From Pseudomonas spelaei (GTDB lineage Bacteria; Pseudomonadota; Gammaproteobacteria; Pseudomonadales; Pseudomonadaceae): DNA of 64,000 nt. Below the pieces are notes generated by a model. It saw only the letters and a list, made by a program, of their open reading frames with translations. It was not told the origin of the DNA and did no database searches. The translations under genes were made by a program, and so were the position numbers. The stretch spans positions 124,001 through 188,000 of the forward strand of contig NZ_WNNK01000001.1 of assembly GCF_009724245.1 (NCBI RefSeq). The letters run 5' to 3'. Positions 1 through 9,310 of this stretch are shown piece after piece (within the stretch, counting starts at the first letter, position 1; each line of letters opens with the position of its first letter).

Positions 1-535
1 CGATGTAAAACGCGACGGTGACGTAAATCTCTACCTTGACCCAACGGGCGTCCGCCGGGCGCTTGCGCTTCATTTCTTCGTAGAACGGCTTGGGATCATC
101 GCGGAAAAAACTGAGGAACGTGTAAGCCCATGGGTTCTCAGGCTGGCCGTCCTTGCCCCGCAGGTAGATCGACAGTGGGTCGATGGTCTGGCCGTTTGGT
201 CCCGGCAGGTCGGAGTTACCGCGGTGATGGCGGTTGTGGATATCGCGGTAGAGCGTTTGCGAGAAACCGATGGTCACCGACAGCAGCAGATCGAACCCGC
301 GGTTCATCCAGGCCTGGGTGAAGTAGGCGTTGTGAATCTGGTTATGGGAAATGCTGTTGATGCTCCACGACAGGCTGACGGCATACACCAGTGCCAGGGG
401 CACGATGGCCCACCAGGACAGGCTGTGGAAGGCCAATACTAACCAGATGACAAAAGCGAAATGCGCCAGGCCCAGGGCAATGGGAACCAGGTCCCACAGC
501 GAATGGGCGAGCAGGCGATAAGCGGGGCGAGCCAT
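1..535 (-). CDS. Fatty acid desaturase (partial, 3-prime end outside window)
   Basis: The first about 178 residues of a membrane fatty acid desaturase are present; the gene runs off the window start. The protein begins MARPAYRLLAHSLWDLVP, has hydrophobic segments at about residues 15-35 and 38-55, then histidine boxes HNQIH and HNRHH that would bind the di-iron centre of this family. Such enzymes introduce double bonds into membrane acyl chains using O2. An AGGA sits about 9 nt before the ATG at 535. The third histidine box lies outside the window, so the exact subfamily cannot be assigned. Confidence 0.85.
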   Translation of the reverse strand, partial: MARPAYRLLAHSLWDLVPIALGLAHFAFVIWLVLAFHSLSWWAIVPLALVYAVSLSWSINSISHNQIHNAYFTQAWMNRGFDLLLSVTIGFSQTLYRDIHNRHHRGNSDLPGPNGQTIDPLSIYLRGKDGQPENPWAYTFLSFFRDDPKPFYEEMKRKRPADARWVKVEIYVTVAFYI

Positions 536-607
536 GACTAACGTCCTGAGGAAATGAATTCCGGGGCGTCGTTGCAAAGCTCAGACCAATTTGTAAAAAA
601 TTATGTA

Positions 608-1378
608 TTAATCGAATTTATAACTGATGGCTGTCTGCACCTGCCCCTGGTTCACATTCCCGGTTTGCTTGACGATGCTGCTGTCGGCCGCCGAACCCAC
701 CAGGTGTACCCAACTGGCGCTGGTCAGTAGCGACCAATTGGAGGCCAGCGGAAATTCGAAGCTCTGGGTCAATGTCAGGTTCTGGAAGCCACCGCTGGCG
801 TTGTATGGGCGAAAGCCGGAAGCCGCGGATTCTTTAGCGTCGACGCCAAAATAGGTCTGGGTCTGGCGTGCGTCGGCAAAGTGCGCCATCAGGCTGCTGC
901 TGCCGATGATCCCGCCGCCCAAGGGGTAGCCCAGTTCGCCGCCAATCTTGCCCAGCGTGCCACTTTCTTTGTGTCCGCCGCCCACGGCTCGGCCCAGTTG
1001 GGCGTAGACCCGCCAGAAGTCAGCCGGGGCGTATTGGATGAAGCCTCCGACCTCGGCCAAGTCCGGCACATTGTTCAAGCCCTGCAACGAACCATTGGAG
1101 TTCCGGCCGGGGAGGTAATTGATGTAGGGGCCGGCGGTGAATCCCTGGGTATTGAGTGCACTCCAGGTCAAGCCGTCATCGGTATTGAGGCTGACATTTC
1201 CCCAGTCCAGATCGAAATACGGAATGGGCCGTGTTTCGTAGCGGCTGCCGGTGGGGTCGTGGGGCTGGTAGCTGATGCCCGCGCCCGCTTCACCGGTGAT
1301 CCCGTCCGCCAGGGCTGCACTGGAAAAGCTCCACAGGCCAAGTAAACCGGCAAATACAGCAAAGGTGACCTTGAACAT
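608..1378 (-). CDS. MipA/OmpV family outer membrane protein
   Basis: A 256-residue protein with a signal peptide (MFKVTFAVFAGLLGLWSFSSAALA) followed by glycine- and aromatic-rich beta strands and a C-terminal FD typical of outer membrane barrels. The family includes MipA (a MltA scaffold) and OmpV porin-like proteins. I chose the ATG at 1378 rather than an upstream in-frame start because the signal peptide begins there and an AGAAGG lies about 11 nt upstream. It is a single gene; a palindrome at 1451-1468 lies upstream and may be its operator. Its substrate or partner cannot be told from sequence. Confidence 0.8.
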   Translation of the reverse strand: MFKVTFAVFAGLLGLWSFSSAALADGITGEAGAGISYQPHDPTGSRYETRPIPYFDLDWGNVSLNTDDGLTWSALNTQGFTAGPYINYLPGRNSNGSLQGLNNVPDLAEVGGFIQYAPADFWRVYAQLGRAVGGGHKESGTLGKIGGELGYPLGGGIIGSSSLMAHFADARQTQTYFGVDAKESAASGFRPYNASGGFQNLTLTQSFEFPLASNWSLLTSASWVHLVGSAADSSIVKQTGNVNQGQVQTAISYKFD

Positions 1379-1450
1379 GAAGCGTTTTCCTTCTCTGAAC
1401 ATGCGCGCATGAACGCGCGAAGGGCACTGTCCGCGCAAGCACTCATCTTG

Positions 1451-1477
1451 TTTGTAGCAGGCTACAAAAATTGTAGC
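1451..1477. promoter_or_regulatory. Palindromic operator candidate upstream of the MipA/OmpV gene
   Basis: Perfect 8-bp arms TTTGTAGC and GCTACAAA separated by 2 bp (1451-1468), followed by a further half site TTGTAGC at 1471-1477. It lies 73-99 bp before the minus-strand mipA-like start and about 65 bp before the plus-strand sigma-54 promoter. The layout of dimer site plus half site suggests a regulator binding region; the regulator is unknown. Confidence 0.45.
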
Positions 1478-1540
1478 TCATTCGATACATAACCCTCTTG
1501 TCTGCGTGAAAACCCCCAGCCCGGCTGGGCTTTGACGACT

Positions 1541-1555
1541 TGGCACAATCCCTGC
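1541..1555 (+). promoter_or_regulatory. Sigma-54 promoter candidate for the HAD-aminotransferase operon
   Basis: TGGCAC-AATCC-CTGC matches the -24/-12 consensus (TGGCAC-N5-TTGC) with the invariant GG and GC correctly spaced. It lies about 52 bp before the ATG of the HAD gene. The operon it heads ends with an NtrC-type sigma-54 activator, which makes functional use plausible. Confidence 0.65.
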
Positions 1556-1606
1556 TGTACCCCTTATGCAAGCGCAACAGCGCGCTCCTCTTCAAGGTAA
1601 AAGCAG

Positions 1607-2311
1607 ATGATCCACTGGCATATCGTGTGTGACTTCGACGGGACCATCACCCCTACCGATGTCATCGACAACGTCCTCCAACGCTTCGCCGGCCCCGAGT
1701 GGGAAACCATCGAACAGGAATGGCTGGATGGGCACATCGGTTCCCGCGAATGCCTGAGCCGCCAATTGGCCCTGATCAAGGCGACCCCGGCCGAACTGCT
1801 GGCGTACTTTGACAGCGTCGAGATCGACCCTGACTTCCCCGACTTCGTTGATCATGTCATCGGCCTGGGCGCTTCCATCGAAGTGGTCAGCGACGGCATC
1901 GAGCAAGGTATTGCGCGGATTCTGTCGCGTAACTACGTGACCCTGCTGCCGATTCTCGCCAACCGCCTGCGTCAGGTCGACCAGAATAGCTGGCGCATCG
2001 ACTTCCCGTATTCCAGCGATGCCTGCCGTGCTGCGTCCGGTAACTGCAAGTGCAAATCCACCCCGCGCAACAAGCGCGTGCTGGTGATCGGCGACGGCAA
2101 GTCTGACATGTGTGTGGCGTCCACTGCCGATTTCGTCTTCGCCAAAGGCAGCCTGGCCGAGTACTGCGAAACCAACAACATTCCTTACGCGCGCTTCGAC
2201 ACCTTTGCCGAAGTGCCTGCGCTGCTGGCTCAACTGCCTCAAGGCATGGCTGCCAACGCGACCTCTTTCAACACTTCTTCTGATAATCAGGAACTCTTCC
2301 ACCATGTCTGA
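1607..2311 (+). CDS. MtnX-like HAD-IB family phosphatase
   Basis: A 234-residue soluble HAD hydrolase. Motif I DFDGT (about residues 9-13) carries the nucleophilic and acid/base aspartates; motif II is around VVSDG; motifs III/IV are around GDGKSD. Similarity is to the phosphoserine phosphatase/MtnX branch (2-hydroxy-3-keto-5-methylthiopentenyl-1-phosphate phosphatase-like). A cysteine pair CKCK occurs mid-protein. It is the first gene of an operon, with a sigma-54 promoter candidate upstream and an 8-bp overlap with the following aminotransferase, so it probably dephosphorylates an intermediate of that pathway rather than acting in methionine salvage. The true substrate is unknown. Confidence 0.8.
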   Translation: MIHWHIVCDFDGTITPTDVIDNVLQRFAGPEWETIEQEWLDGHIGSRECLSRQLALIKATPAELLAYFDSVEIDPDFPDFVDHVIGLGASIEVVSDGIEQGIARILSRNYVTLLPILANRLRQVDQNSWRIDFPYSSDACRAASGNCKCKSTPRNKRVLVIGDGKSDMCVASTADFVFAKGSLAEYCETNNIPYARFDTFAEVPALLAQLPQGMAANATSFNTSSDNQELFHHV

Positions 2312-3698
2312 TATCCGCATCGCTACCGCAGAAGACCAGGTTCTTCTGGATAAAGAAGCCAAGTACTGCTCCTACGGCGATACCGTTCACTACATCGACC
2401 CTCCGCGCATTTTCAGCCGTTGCGAAGGCTCCTATGTATGGGACACCGAAGACCAGGCTTACCTCGACCTGCAAATGTGGTACTCGGCCGTTAACTTCGG
2501 TTACGCCAACCCGCGCCTGAACAATGCGCTGAAACAGCAGATCGACACGCTGCCGCAAATCGCCAGCCAGTACCTGCACAAAGGCAAGATCGAACTGTCG
2601 GAAATGATTGCAGTCGACGCCAAGAACAAGTTCGGCCTCGACGGTCGCGTGCACTTCAACGTGGGTGGTTCGCAGTCCATTGAAGACTCGCTGAAAGTGG
2701 TGCGTAACGCGTCCAACGGCAAGAGCCTGATGTTCGCCTTCGAAGGCGGTTACCACGGTCGTACCCTCGGCGCCTCGTCGATCACTTCCAGCTTCCGCTA
2801 TCGTCGCCGCTACGGCCACTTTGGCGAGCGCGCGAATTTCATTCCATTCCCGTACCACTTCCGTGGCCCGAAAGGCATGACCAAAGAAGAGTACGGCAGC
2901 CACTGCGTGCAGCAGTTCGCCCGTCTGTTCGAGACTGAATACAACGGCGTGTGGGATCCGAAAACCAATCAGTGCGAATACGCAGCCTTCTACGTCGAGC
3001 CAATTCAGGGCACCGGCGGCTACGTGATCCCGCCGATGAACTTCTACAGCGAACTCAAACAAGTCCTCGACCAGCACGGCATCCTGATGGTGTCCGACGA
3101 AATCCAGATGGGCTTCTGGCGTACCGGCAAGCTGTGGTCTATCGAACACTTCGACGTCAAACCTGACGTGATCGTTTTCGGTAAGGCACTGACCAACGGC
3201 CTGAACCCGCTGGGCGGCATCTGGGCCCGTGAAGAGCTGATCAACCCGAAGATCTTCCCACCAGGCTCGACTCACTCCACCTTCGCTTCCAACCCATTGG
3301 GTACTGCGGTAGGTCTGGAAATGTTCAAAATGACCAGCGAAGTCGACTACGGCGCGATGGTCATGGCCAAGGGCAAGTACTTCCTGGCTGGCCTGCAAGA
3401 GCTGCAAAAGCGCTTCCCGATCATCGGCGACGTCGATGGCCTGGGCCTGGCGCTGCGCTGCGAAATCTGCACCGCCGACGGCTTCACCCCGGACAAGGCC
3501 ACCCTGGACTACATGGTCGAGGAAGGCATGAAGGGCGACATGGTGGTTGACGGTCAGAAACTCGGCCTGATCCTCGACGTGGGCGGCTACTACAAAAACG
3601 TGATCACCCTGGCACCGTCGCTGGAAATCACCTACCCGGAAATCGACCTGGGTCTGAAACTGCTCGAGCAACTGCTGGTGCGAGCGACCAAGCGGTGA
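2304..3698 (+). CDS. Class III PLP-dependent aminotransferase
   Basis: A 464-residue fold-type I aminotransferase. Visible motifs are FEGGYHGRTLG (cofactor phosphate region), DEIQMGFWRTG (aspartate to the pyridine nitrogen) and VIFGKALTNGLNPLGG, with the Schiff-base lysine in FGKA. The start at 2304 (MSDIRIATAED) overlaps the end of the HAD gene by 8 bp, indicating translational coupling. Class III enzymes move the amino group of omega-amino acids, ornithine-like compounds, amino alcohols or glutamate semialdehyde; the tryptophan in the GFWRTG motif, where many family members have another residue, hints at an unusual substrate. The specific reaction is not assignable. Confidence 0.85.
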   Translation: MSDIRIATAEDQVLLDKEAKYCSYGDTVHYIDPPRIFSRCEGSYVWDTEDQAYLDLQMWYSAVNFGYANPRLNNALKQQIDTLPQIASQYLHKGKIELSEMIAVDAKNKFGLDGRVHFNVGGSQSIEDSLKVVRNASNGKSLMFAFEGGYHGRTLGASSITSSFRYRRRYGHFGERANFIPFPYHFRGPKGMTKEEYGSHCVQQFARLFETEYNGVWDPKTNQCEYAAFYVEPIQGTGGYVIPPMNFYSELKQVLDQHGILMVSDEIQMGFWRTGKLWSIEHFDVKPDVIVFGKALTNGLNPLGGIWAREELINPKIFPPGSTHSTFASNPLGTAVGLEMFKMTSEVDYGAMVMAKGKYFLAGLQELQKRFPIIGDVDGLGLALRCEICTADGFTPDKATLDYMVEEGMKGDMVVDGQKLGLILDVGGYYKNVITLAPSLEITYPEIDLGLKLLEQLLVRATKR

Positions 3699-4567
3699 AT
3701 CACTCTGAGATCGACCTCGGTGAAGGTGATGCCGGCTTCGTTCTCGGCGAAGGTCCGATCGGGATTCTGTTGATCCACGGCCTGACGGGCACCCCGACGG
3801 AACTCCGTCGGGTAGCCCAGGGCTTGGCCAAGGTGGGTAATTGCACGGTGTACGTGCCGACCCTGGCTGGGCACTGTGGGGACAACAGCGACTTGCAAGC
3901 CACCGGCTGGCTGGACTGGTACGAAGGCGTACGCAAGACGTTCGTCGGCGTGCAGCAACGGCATGACCAGGTATTTGTCGGTGGCTTGTCCATGGGCGCG
4001 GTCATGTCGATGTACCTGGCTTCGGAATTTCCGGGTCAGGTCACTGGCCTGCTGATGTATTCCACGACGTTGAAGTACGACGGCTGGAACATCAACAAGC
4101 TGGCGTTCCTGACACCCTTGCTGATGAAGATTCCGTTTGGCGTGCACATTTGTGTCTTCGAGGAGAAGCCCCCCTACGGCATCAAGAACGAGCGCCTGCG
4201 GGCGATCGTCGAGCGGCAGATGAAGCAAGGGGAGAGCAGCCAGGCGGGTTTGTTGACCATGGAGGGCGTGACGGTGCGCGAGTTGCACCGCATGAACGCT
4301 GTGGTCAAGAAACGCATGCCGTCGATCAAGACGCCGGCGCTGGTGCTGCATTCCATCGAAGACGACATCACCAGCCGCTGGAACGCCGATTACGTGGAAC
4401 GCCATCTCGGCGGCCAGGTGACCAAGGTCCTGCTGGACAACTGCTACCACATGATCACCGTCGATCTGCAATACCGTCGGGTGATTGAGTTGAGCGCCGA
4501 CTTTATCCAACAACATGCCCAGGCCATCGAGGCCCCTGAAGATTATCGACAGCAAGCTCTGGCTTAA
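3695..4567 (+). CDS. Alpha/beta hydrolase (carboxylesterase/serine aminopeptidase-like)
   Basis: A 290-residue alpha/beta hydrolase. The oxyanion region LLIHGLTGTP is near residue 25, the nucleophile elbow GLSMG near residue 95, and a late acid/histidine pair appears in SIEDDIT and CYHMITVD, close to the Est30-type carboxylesterase layout. It starts with GTG overlapping the aminotransferase stop by 4 bp (GTGA), so it is co-translated. No signal peptide is seen, so it is cytosolic. It probably forms or hydrolyses an ester or thioester in the same pathway; the substrate is unknown. Confidence 0.8.
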   Translation: MNHSEIDLGEGDAGFVLGEGPIGILLIHGLTGTPTELRRVAQGLAKVGNCTVYVPTLAGHCGDNSDLQATGWLDWYEGVRKTFVGVQQRHDQVFVGGLSMGAVMSMYLASEFPGQVTGLLMYSTTLKYDGWNINKLAFLTPLLMKIPFGVHICVFEEKPPYGIKNERLRAIVERQMKQGESSQAGLLTMEGVTVRELHRMNAVVKKRMPSIKTPALVLHSIEDDITSRWNADYVERHLGGQVTKVLLDNCYHMITVDLQYRRVIELSADFIQQHAQAIEAPEDYRQQALA

Positions 4568-4576
4568 GGAAGAGAC

Positions 4577-5701
4577 GTGATTACCGCCCAAGCCTTTTCG
4601 ACCATTGGTGCTATCGAACGCAGTGCCTGGAACGACTGTTTTCCGGGTGCCCTGGAGGATTGGGACTATTACGTGGCGGTGGAAAAAGCGGCCATCGATG
4701 ATTTTCAGTGGCGCTACCTGGCGGTGTTCGAGGGCGAAACGCTGGTGGCGGTTGCCCCGGCGTTTATCACTCATTACCGCCTCGACACCACCGTGTCAGG
4801 TATCGGCAAGCGCTTTACCGAGCGCCTGGAGCGACTGTGGCCGGGTGTTTTGCAGTTGGGCCTGTACGCTATCGGTTCGCCGGTGGCCGAGCAGTGCAAC
4901 GCGGGTACTGCCAGCCACATTCCCGAGTCCCGGCGTCAGGCGTTACTTGAGCAGTTGCTCCAGGCTGCACGCCGGGATGCCGATGACTTCGGCATTGGTT
5001 TGTTGGCGGTGAAAGACGCGCCGACCAACGACGAACACTGGGCCAACAGTTGCCAGGCGGCGGGCTTTCAAAGCATGCCCAGCCTGCCCTCGGCGCTGTT
5101 GCCCATCCCTTTCGGTTCAGTGGACGCTTACCTGGGTTCCCTGGGCAAATCCACCCGCAAGGATCTGCGCCGCAAACTGCGGGCTCCCGGCCCACGGGTG
5201 GAGTGGCGGCGTAATATCGATGACGTGTTGCCAGAGATCATGCGCCTATATGAAGCCACCCTTGAACGCGCCGACCTGCAATTCGAGCGCCTGCCGGCGG
5301 GGTATTTCACCGGTATCCTTGAACAGCTGGGAGAGCGTGCGGTCTGTGTACTTTACTGGGTGGACGAGCAGTTGGTGGCGTTCAACCTGATCCTGCTGAA
5401 CCAGGATCGGTTGATCGACAAATTCTTCGCCCATGACCTGGCCCGCAGCCGCGAGTACAACCTGTACTTTCGCAGTTGGCTGACCAACGTCGACTACTGT
5501 ATTCAGCACAATATTGCGCTGTATGAGTGTGGTCAGGCCGGGTATGCCAGTAAGCTGCGCCTGGGCTGCAAGTTTGAGGGCAACAGTGTGTTTTTCCGCC
5601 ATCGCAATTGGCTGCTCAACACGCTGCTCAAAGTCGTAAAAGTGTTTATTCGTCCGGATCGATCCGACCCCGCCATGGCTGCTGCGATAAGCGAAACCTG
5701 A
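4577..5701 (+). CDS. FemAB/GNAT-like acyltransferase family protein
   Basis: A 374-residue protein resembling the peptidogalycan biosynthesis/recognition (FemAB-related, acyl-CoA N-acyltransferase fold) family: an N-terminal WDYYVAVEKA segment, a central region with SLGKSTRKDLRRKLR, then ERLPAGYFTGILEQLGERAVCVLYWVDEQLVAF and the C-terminal YECGQAGYASKLRLGCK motif. It starts with GTG 9 bp after the hydrolase stop. Its position after an aminotransferase suggests that it acylates the amine made by that enzyme. The substrate and acyl donor cannot be read from the sequence. Confidence 0.65.
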   Translation: MITAQAFSTIGAIERSAWNDCFPGALEDWDYYVAVEKAAIDDFQWRYLAVFEGETLVAVAPAFITHYRLDTTVSGIGKRFTERLERLWPGVLQLGLYAIGSPVAEQCNAGTASHIPESRRQALLEQLLQAARRDADDFGIGLLAVKDAPTNDEHWANSCQAAGFQSMPSLPSALLPIPFGSVDAYLGSLGKSTRKDLRRKLRAPGPRVEWRRNIDDVLPEIMRLYEATLERADLQFERLPAGYFTGILEQLGERAVCVLYWVDEQLVAFNLILLNQDRLIDKFFAHDLARSREYNLYFRSWLTNVDYCIQHNIALYECGQAGYASKLRLGCKFEGNSVFFRHRNWLLNTLLKVVKVFIRPDRSDPAMAAAISET

Positions 5702-7479
5702 TGATCACCAAGACCCGCCAAAAAGCCCGCCCCTTTGCCATTTCGCGCTGGAGCGTCCAGCGTAAGCTGGTCCTGGCGTTCTGGCTGGTCAGCGTCATTC
5801 CGACCATGATTGCCGCTGAACTGGCGGCCACGACCCTGTCGCAGATTTTCGACAGCAACGTGCGTATCTGGCTGCAAGAGTCGACCAAGATCGTCAAGGA
5901 CGAGATCAGTGAAACCCTTCACGATAATGCCCGTGCTGCACAGTTGTTCCTACGTTACACGCGGCCGCCCACGTCCCGCAGTTCGGCCAAGCACGACAAG
6001 CTGACGGCCGATATCGCCGATGCCATGGGCATCGACATGGTTGCGCTGATTCGCAAAAGCGACCACAAAGTGGCGTTCAGTACGGTGGCCGATAGCATCG
6101 TCGGGCAGATCAGTACGTCCTCCAACGCGGTCCTGCAGACCATTCAAATCAGTGGCGTGTCCACGGGGGCGGTGGTTTCGACATTTGAGACCACTGAAGA
6201 GGGCGTTGATTACATGCTGGTCATCGCGACCTTCCTGGATAACAGCTTCCTCACCAGCGTGGCCGATGTGCACTCCCTGGACTTGCGCCTGTACCTGGCC
6301 AACCCTACCGGCTTCTCGGAGATTTTCGCCACCCAGCGTTTCGAGGACCATCCCAACAAGATACCGAGCCAGGTCGAAGCCATGATGCGCTCGACCAAGC
6401 AACCGAGTGAGCAGTTCACCAGTCGCTACAGCGGTTTGTACTGGCCGATATTCAATGATTCCGGTGAGCTGCAAGGCGTGATCTTCAGCGGCTTGTTGCG
6501 TCACTCCAGCCTGGTGGGCCTGGTTAACCAGAGCAACCTGTTCGTACTGATCTTCCTGGTCAGCTCGGCGCTGTCACTGAGTGCCGGGTGGCTGGTGTCC
6601 AAGCGCCTGACTCACCCGCTGCGTAACCTGTCTGAAGGGGTGCGGGCGGTGATTTCCGGTGACTATCAACATCGGGTGCCGGTCAGTGGCGGCGATGAGC
6701 TGGCCGAGCTGAGCAGTACGTTCAACCACATGACCGAACGCCTGGGTGAACTGCATCACCTGGAAGCCCAGTTGCGCCGTCGTGACCGGCTGCATGCCCT
6801 GGGCGAAGTTGCCATGGGCCTGGCCCACGAAATTCGCAACCCGTTGGGCATCATCAAGACCGCTACCCAATTGTTGCACCGCCGGGCCGATCTGCCGGAA
6901 ACCGACAAGCGTCACCTGGAATACGTGATCAGCGAAGTCAGCCGGATCAACGACCTGATCACCGAATTCCTTGACTTCGCCAAGCCCAGCGCGCCCCTGC
7001 GTACCCGGCAACTGGCACGGCCGCTGGTGGAAGAGATTCTCGGTTTCTGCGGCCCGGAGCTGTCCACCCACAACATCGATGCAAAAATTGATGACCACGC
7101 ACCCGGCGCGACGATCTACGCTGATGCCAAGCAACTCAAGCAGGCTTGTCTCAATTTGATTCTTAACGCCATCGATGCCATGCCGGACGGCGGTTGCCTG
7201 ATCCTGGGCATCAACACGGTAGAAGAAAACACCGTGATCAGCATTGCTGATACCGGCCAGGGCATTCCGGAGGACATGATCGAGCGCATCTTTACACCAT
7301 TCGTCACCACCAAAGCCTCGGGCACTGGCCTGGGCCTGGCGAAAGTCTTCTCGATCATGGAAAGTCATGACGGCAGTATCGAATGTGCCAGCGAGAAAGA
7401 TGCCGGCGCCACCTTCAGCCTGTACATTCCGGCTAACGGTGAAGACGACGGTTTTGAAGAGGATGGTGATGACGCATAA
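5701..7479 (+). CDS. Membrane sensor histidine kinase of an NtrC-type two-component system
   Basis: A 592-residue kinase. Transmembrane segments lie at about 22-45 and 280-303, flanking a 230-residue periplasmic sensor domain; then come a HAMP domain (KRLTHPLRNLSEGV), a HisKA H-box GLAHEIRNPLG with phospho-accepting His376, and HATPase boxes NLILNAIDAM, DTGQGIP and GTGLGLAK. The ATG overlaps the previous stop by 1 nt (TGATG), placing the kinase in the same transcription unit as the four enzymes. The acidic C-terminus overlaps the regulator gene. The ligand is unknown. Confidence 0.88.
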   Translation: MITKTRQKARPFAISRWSVQRKLVLAFWLVSVIPTMIAAELAATTLSQIFDSNVRIWLQESTKIVKDEISETLHDNARAAQLFLRYTRPPTSRSSAKHDKLTADIADAMGIDMVALIRKSDHKVAFSTVADSIVGQISTSSNAVLQTIQISGVSTGAVVSTFETTEEGVDYMLVIATFLDNSFLTSVADVHSLDLRLYLANPTGFSEIFATQRFEDHPNKIPSQVEAMMRSTKQPSEQFTSRYSGLYWPIFNDSGELQGVIFSGLLRHSSLVGLVNQSNLFVLIFLVSSALSLSAGWLVSKRLTHPLRNLSEGVRAVISGDYQHRVPVSGGDELAELSSTFNHMTERLGELHHLEAQLRRRDRLHALGEVAMGLAHEIRNPLGIIKTATQLLHRRADLPETDKRHLEYVISEVSRINDLITEFLDFAKPSAPLRTRQLARPLVEEILGFCGPELSTHNIDAKIDDHAPGATIYADAKQLKQACLNLILNAIDAMPDGGCLILGINTVEENTVISIADTGQGIPEDMIERIFTPFVTTKASGTGLGLAKVFSIMESHDGSIECASEKDAGATFSLYIPANGEDDGFEEDGDDA

Positions 7480-8866
7480 CGTATTGGTGGTCGACGACGA
7501 GCCCAAGCTGTGTGACCTGCTGTCTTCGGCCTTGAGCCAGAGCGGCATCCAGGTGTTCACGGCGGGCAACGGCTTGCACGCGCTCAAGGTACTGGAGCAG
7601 GAAGACATCGACCTGGTGATCAGCGACTGGCGCATGCCTGGCATGGACGGCCCGGCGCTGTTGGCTGAAATCAAAGTGCGTTACCCGCAGTTGCCGGTCA
7701 TTGTCATGACGGCCTACAGCACCGTGAAAAACGCCGTGCAATCGATGCGTAACGGCGCGTATGACTACATCGCCAAGCCCTTCGACATCGATGAGCTGGA
7801 CATCACCGTGGCCAAGGCATTGCAGTTTCGCGACATCATGCGCGACAACGCGCGGATGCGCGCCGAGCTGGACGAACATGCCCAGTTCGACAGCCTGGTG
7901 GGCGATGGACCGGCCTTCCGCCGAGTGTTGCAGGCGGTGGATTCGGTGCGTGACAGCAACGCGACGATCCTGCTGACCGGCGAAAGCGGCACCGGCAAGG
8001 AAATGGTCGCCCGGGCGATCCACAAGCATGGCAACCGCGCCGACCGGCCATTTGTAGCGGTCAACTGCGCAGCCATTCCCGAGGGGTTGCTGGAAAGCGA
8101 GATGTTTGGCCACCGCAAGGGCGCGTTTACTGGCGCCGTGGCGGACCGGGTCGGGCGTTTCATGCAGGCCGACAAGGGCACACTGTTCCTCGACGAAGTG
8201 GGCGATATGCCCCTGGCGTTGCAGGCGAAGATTCTGCGCGCTCTGCAGGAGCGGGTGATCGAGCCCGTGGGCGATCCACGTGAGCGCAAGGTGGATGTGC
8301 GGGTGATCGCCGCCACCAACAAGAACCTGCTGGAGGCGGTGGCCAACAAGGAGTTCCGCGAGGACCTCTACTACCGTCTCAACGTCTTCCCGATCCCGCT
8401 GCCGGCTTTGCGCGAGCGCGTGGAAGACATCGCGCCCCTGGCCCGTCACTTTGCCCAGACCTTGAGCGCCACCACCGGCAAACGCATCACCGGCTTCAGT
8501 CCGGAGGCGTTGCAGGCCATGGCGGCTTATGGCTGGCCGGGCAATATCCGTGAACTGCAGAACTGCGTGGAGCGGGCGACCATCGTGGCTGCCAGTGCGG
8601 TGATCGAGGACATTGATCTACCGGCGTATCTGTTTGCTTCCCGGCCGGCGGACAGCAGCGTGGGGGCCGTTCTCAGCGAAGGGCCAGGCGTGCCCCAGGA
8701 CCTGGATGCGGCGTTGGCCGAGGTGGAGAAAGCGTACATTCTGGCGGCGTTGCAGGAGAGCAACGGGGTGCAGGCTGCGGCGGCCCAGAAGATCGGGATA
8801 TCCGAGCGCAGTTTCTGGTACCGGCTGAAGAAGCTGGGGATTCAGGTGGAAAAGATTATTCGCTGA
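7469..8866 (+). CDS. Sigma-54-dependent response regulator (NtrC family)
   Basis: A 465-residue regulator: receiver domain with phospho-acceptor Asp53 ([12 protein letters not shown]), AAA+ domain with Walker A GESGTGKE and the sigma-54 contact loop GAFTGA, Walker B FLDEVGD, and a C-terminal Fis-type helix-turn-helix ([21 protein letters not shown]). I chose the ATG at 7469 because GAGGA lies 6 nt upstream; the in-frame ATG at 7463 is less well placed. It overlaps the kinase gene by 11 bp. The probable target is the sigma-54-type promoter at 1541-1555 heading its own operon. Confidence 0.9.
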   Translation: MTHNVLVVDDEPKLCDLLSSALSQSGIQVFTAGNGLHALKVLEQEDIDLVISDWRMPGMDGPALLAEIKVRYPQLPVIVMTAYSTVKNAVQSMRNGAYDYIAKPFDIDELDITVAKALQFRDIMRDNARMRAELDEHAQFDSLVGDGPAFRRVLQAVDSVRDSNATILLTGESGTGKEMVARAIHKHGNRADRPFVAVNCAAIPEGLLESEMFGHRKGAFTGAVADRVGRFMQADKGTLFLDEVGDMPLALQAKILRALQERVIEPVGDPRERKVDVRVIAATNKNLLEAVANKEFREDLYYRLNVFPIPLPALRERVEDIAPLARHFAQTLSATTGKRITGFSPEALQAMAAYGWPGNIRELQNCVERATIVAASAVIEDIDLPAYLFASRPADSSVGAVLSEGPGVPQDLDAALAEVEKAYILAALQESNGVQAAAAQKIGISERSFWYRLKKLGIQVEKIIR

Positions 8867-8889
8867 GTTGCTGCCACAACACCGATCAC

Positions 8890-8951
8890 CGTGTGGGAGC
8901 TGGCTTGCCTGCGATAGCGCTTGTAGCCGCTGCCGAGGTACAAGCGCATTC
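8890..8951. repeat. REP-type sequence
   Basis: Contains GTGTGGGAGCTGGCTTGCC, the common Pseudomonas REP half, directly followed by a second family element GCCGCTGCCGAGGTAC. The latter core recurs in the palindrome inside the tailocin operon near 61304. Confidence 0.6.
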
Positions 8952-8962
8952 GCGAGCAAGTG

Positions 8963-9301
8963 TCAGGCGTGAATGCGCACCCACACGCTGACCAGCACCG
9001 TAGCCGCCATCAACCACGCCACCGCCGCCACGGCCAGTGACGCCTCCAGCCGCATCCGGTCCACCATCACGTACAGCGTTGCCAGGTACACAAAATACGG
9101 AATGATCGACCACATCCCGAACACGATAGTCGTCTTCAGATCCTCTACCGAGCGACCTTTGCCGACGATGTAATGCGCGATCAATGCAAAGGTCGGAAAC
9201 AGTGGTACCAGACCTGCGATGTAATAGTTCCTGGTCTTGGCCAGCGCCGCGAGGATCAGTACCACCCCCGCACCCAGCGCGGCCTTCAGCAATAAATCCA
9301 C
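8963..9301 (-). CDS. glpM: GlpM family inner membrane protein
   Basis: A 112-residue hydrophobic protein with four predicted membrane helices (about 2-20, 28-46, 60-80, 88-108). It matches the GlpM family, a small membrane protein named for its place after glpD and linked to alginate production in P. aeruginosa (established knowledge). Here it sits 9 bp after aauR, separated from glpD by the whole aat/aau cluster. It is probably transcribed with aauR. The molecular function is unknown. Confidence 0.75.
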   Translation of the reverse strand: MDLLLKAALGAGVVLILAALAKTRNYYIAGLVPLFPTFALIAHYIVGKGRSVEDLKTTIVFGMWSIIPYFVYLATLYVMVDRMRLEASLAVAAVAWLMAATVLVSVWVRIHA

Positions 9302-9310
9302 ACGACGCTC

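Noticed and set aside
2268..3671. 467-codon open frame on the minus strand across the aminotransferase gene
   Set aside because: It is the antisense shadow of a well-supported enzyme in high-GC DNA; its translation has no family motifs and no ribosome binding site.
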